Assembly (NCBI RefSeq): GCF_010015445.1
Contig: NC_053116.1
Coordinates: 29,784,285 to 29,848,284 of the forward strand
DNA length: 64,000 nucleotides
Source of the DNA: Perca fluviatilis
Lineage: Eukaryota; Chordata; Actinopteri; Perciformes; Percidae
Reading direction: 5' to 3'
Within the stretch, counting starts at the first letter, position 1. Each line of letters opens with the position of its first letter. Of this stretch, positions 61,901 through 64,000 are shown piece by piece. A program made the translations under genes and the position numbers. The notes beneath the pieces were generated by a model. It saw only the letters and a program-made list of their open reading frames with translations, did no database searches and was not told the DNA's origin.

Positions 61901-61910
61901 AATAAATAAA
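61901..61910 (+). terminator. Likely polyadenylation signal of OTUD3
   Basis: AATAAATAAA about 510 nt after the stop, followed by a T/G-rich stretch (TTTACTGTTTTTGTG). Confidence 0.55.
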
Positions 61911-62614
61911 TGATTTACTGTTTTTGTGCACAAGATAATATATTAAATGGTATCCAGGGTGACATGTTTTTTTTAATTTATTTTTAAATTAGAGGTACAT
62001 TAGTCAAGAGTAAATTCCTGACATTTTCATCTTGTGATGTTTAAAGATATTAGTGAAGTAATTATTTCCCTTTTTTTTTATTTCCTTTGGTGTTGGAGAA
62101 AATAACCTAAAAACAAATTGGACATTAACAGACCTAAGGAACATGTTGGCAAGAGGTTAAGGTTTCACTGAAAACAAAACAAACATAGCTACCCCTTTGT
62201 CAAAATTATTTCTTGGTATTTAACTCCCCTTGTGTTGAAAGTCATTTGGGAAATGTGTTACAGGGTACATATCAATGTTTGCCTAGTCTTATCAGTTAAC
62301 ATAATCAAGTATTTGACTGGCTGTTATTCTAATTGGTTAACTTGGACTTGAGTGGTCAAACTAGGCTATTGTAGTTGTGTAATCATTAAACCAAGGTAGA
62401 TGAATGATAAAAGGCCTGCCCATAGGGAATACTTAACACCAGCAATATGTCTGATAGCTCCGTCTGTAGTGCATGCTGATGATTTAGCACACAATACAGC
62501 GTTTAGTGTTTTTCTAAACCTGGGCCTTCAGTTCTTGGAATGTTGATAATTTAACAAATGTTTCATAATTTCCACGAGAAGAAAATCACAATAGGAAATA
62601 TAACAAATGTCCAT

Positions 62615-62620
62615 TTTATT
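62615..62620 (-). terminator. Likely polyadenylation signal of BCAS2
   Basis: TTTATT on plus (AATAAA on minus) about 710 nt beyond the BCAS2 stop. Other AATAAA copies may also serve. Confidence 0.4.
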
Positions 62621-63331
62621 AAAACAGCATAAAAAAATGACGAATGAAAGGCGAGGCTTACAGAGATAATTTTGTCTTTGACAGACTTGACAAACTATGT
62701 ACACTTGATTCGAGTGTTGGTAGATGGCCTCAAAGACTGAAACCTACATGCTGGTATAAATTACACTTTAAAGCGAGATTATGTAACATTTGCTAAATTT
62801 GTGGCATTCATGGAATAATGTTAAATGCAAGTATAACAAGTATAAGAGTAATTTTAAAGCTAGCAAACCGACTCAGTAATGTCAGGTACACATTAAAGTT
62901 TGCCAACATTCGCCAGCATTAGCTACTGGTCGAGCAAAGATTGATGATTTATTGCTTATGAATTCAATTCTCCAGTTGTAAAAACAGAAACATCTTGTTG
63001 CAAACCATACATAGTCTCGCTTTAAACATCGGTGACCCTTGGGGGGGGGGGGGGGTAGAGTCCAAATGCTGCATTATACCACATTCCACCACTGTTTTTA
63101 CAGTAGAATAATGAGCGCTGTCACTGAGGTTTGTGGACCACTCCTTCTGAACGTCCAGGTTATTTTATGACAAAGTTGAACATGAGCAGTTTCCCAATAA
63201 ATCTCCTCCGTACAGGTAACTTTACCTTCTTAGGTTTCTTCTGAGTGCAGTCAGCAGATGAAACAAGCTGCCATCTTTCTGAGTGAGGAATCCGTTGGTA
63301 GATCAGTGCTACGAGGGTGAAAGCTGCTGCT

Positions 63332-64000
<669 letters not shown>

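Larger units (their letters stand above)
61390..63331. other. OTUD3 and BCAS2 3' UTRs (convergent)
   Basis: No coding sequence. OTUD3 3' UTR runs to about 61920; BCAS2 3' UTR runs leftward from 63331 to about 62600. A run of about 14 G lies at 63040-63053. The 0.7 kb between holds nothing recognised. Confidence 0.5.

Overview
This is a 64 kb stretch of a ray-finned fish nuclear genome, most likely a percomorph teleost. Short exons with GT/AG splice sites encode clear vertebrate proteins. The introns and spacers are AT-rich and carry long CA/GT microsatellites, TTAA-flanked MITEs, a hAT MITE, Tc1-like and LINE fragments, and a BEL/Pao LTR retrotransposon. There is no prokaryotic or organellar sequence, no rRNA and no CRISPR array. 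Exons were placed by hand from reading frame, splice signals and family similarity remembered from human orthologues. No alignment was run. | Layout: (1) about 364-17781, minus strand: ATP13A2, a P5B lysosomal polyamine/cation ATPase in 27 recognised exons; the first and last coding exons are not placed. A degenerate BEL/Pao element (10802-14729) sits in one intron. (2) 17782-22828: spacer dominated by an ~850 bp near-palindrome (21237-22086). (3) 22829-26159, minus: SDHB, complete, 8 exons, 281 aa. (4) 28009-37138, plus: ATAD3, 16 exons, 1186 aa, about twice the usual length because the last exon carries a ~600-residue repetitive acidic tail. (5) 39717-52519, minus: TMEM240, 4 exons, 175 aa, with introns of about 8.2 and 3.7 kb. 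(6) 57255-61389, plus: OTUD3 deubiquitinase, 7 exons, 358 aa. (7) 63332 to beyond the right edge, minus: the 3' half of BCAS2 (SPF27), a spliceosome subunit. | The human orthologues all lie on chromosome 1p (as I recall, ATP13A2/SDHB/OTUD3 at 1p36.13, ATAD3A/TMEM240 at 1p36.33, BCAS2 at 1p13), so the block is a rearranged piece of that ancestral region. SDHB and ATAD3 are both mitochondrial and diverge from a shared 1.85 kb spacer. TMEM240 and OTUD3 also diverge. ATAD3/TMEM240 and OTUD3/BCAS2 converge. The genes are otherwise functionally unrelated (lysosome, mitochondrion, synapse, ubiquitin, splicing). | Main points of interest: the ATAD3 C-terminal extension with its recent 74-codon tandem duplication; an LTR element holding a foreign Lys/Glu-rich coding segment in place of most of pol; a one-base frame break plus a substitution in the PPALP motif of ATP13A2; the large palindrome; and two transposons inserted within 16-29 nt of splice junctions.
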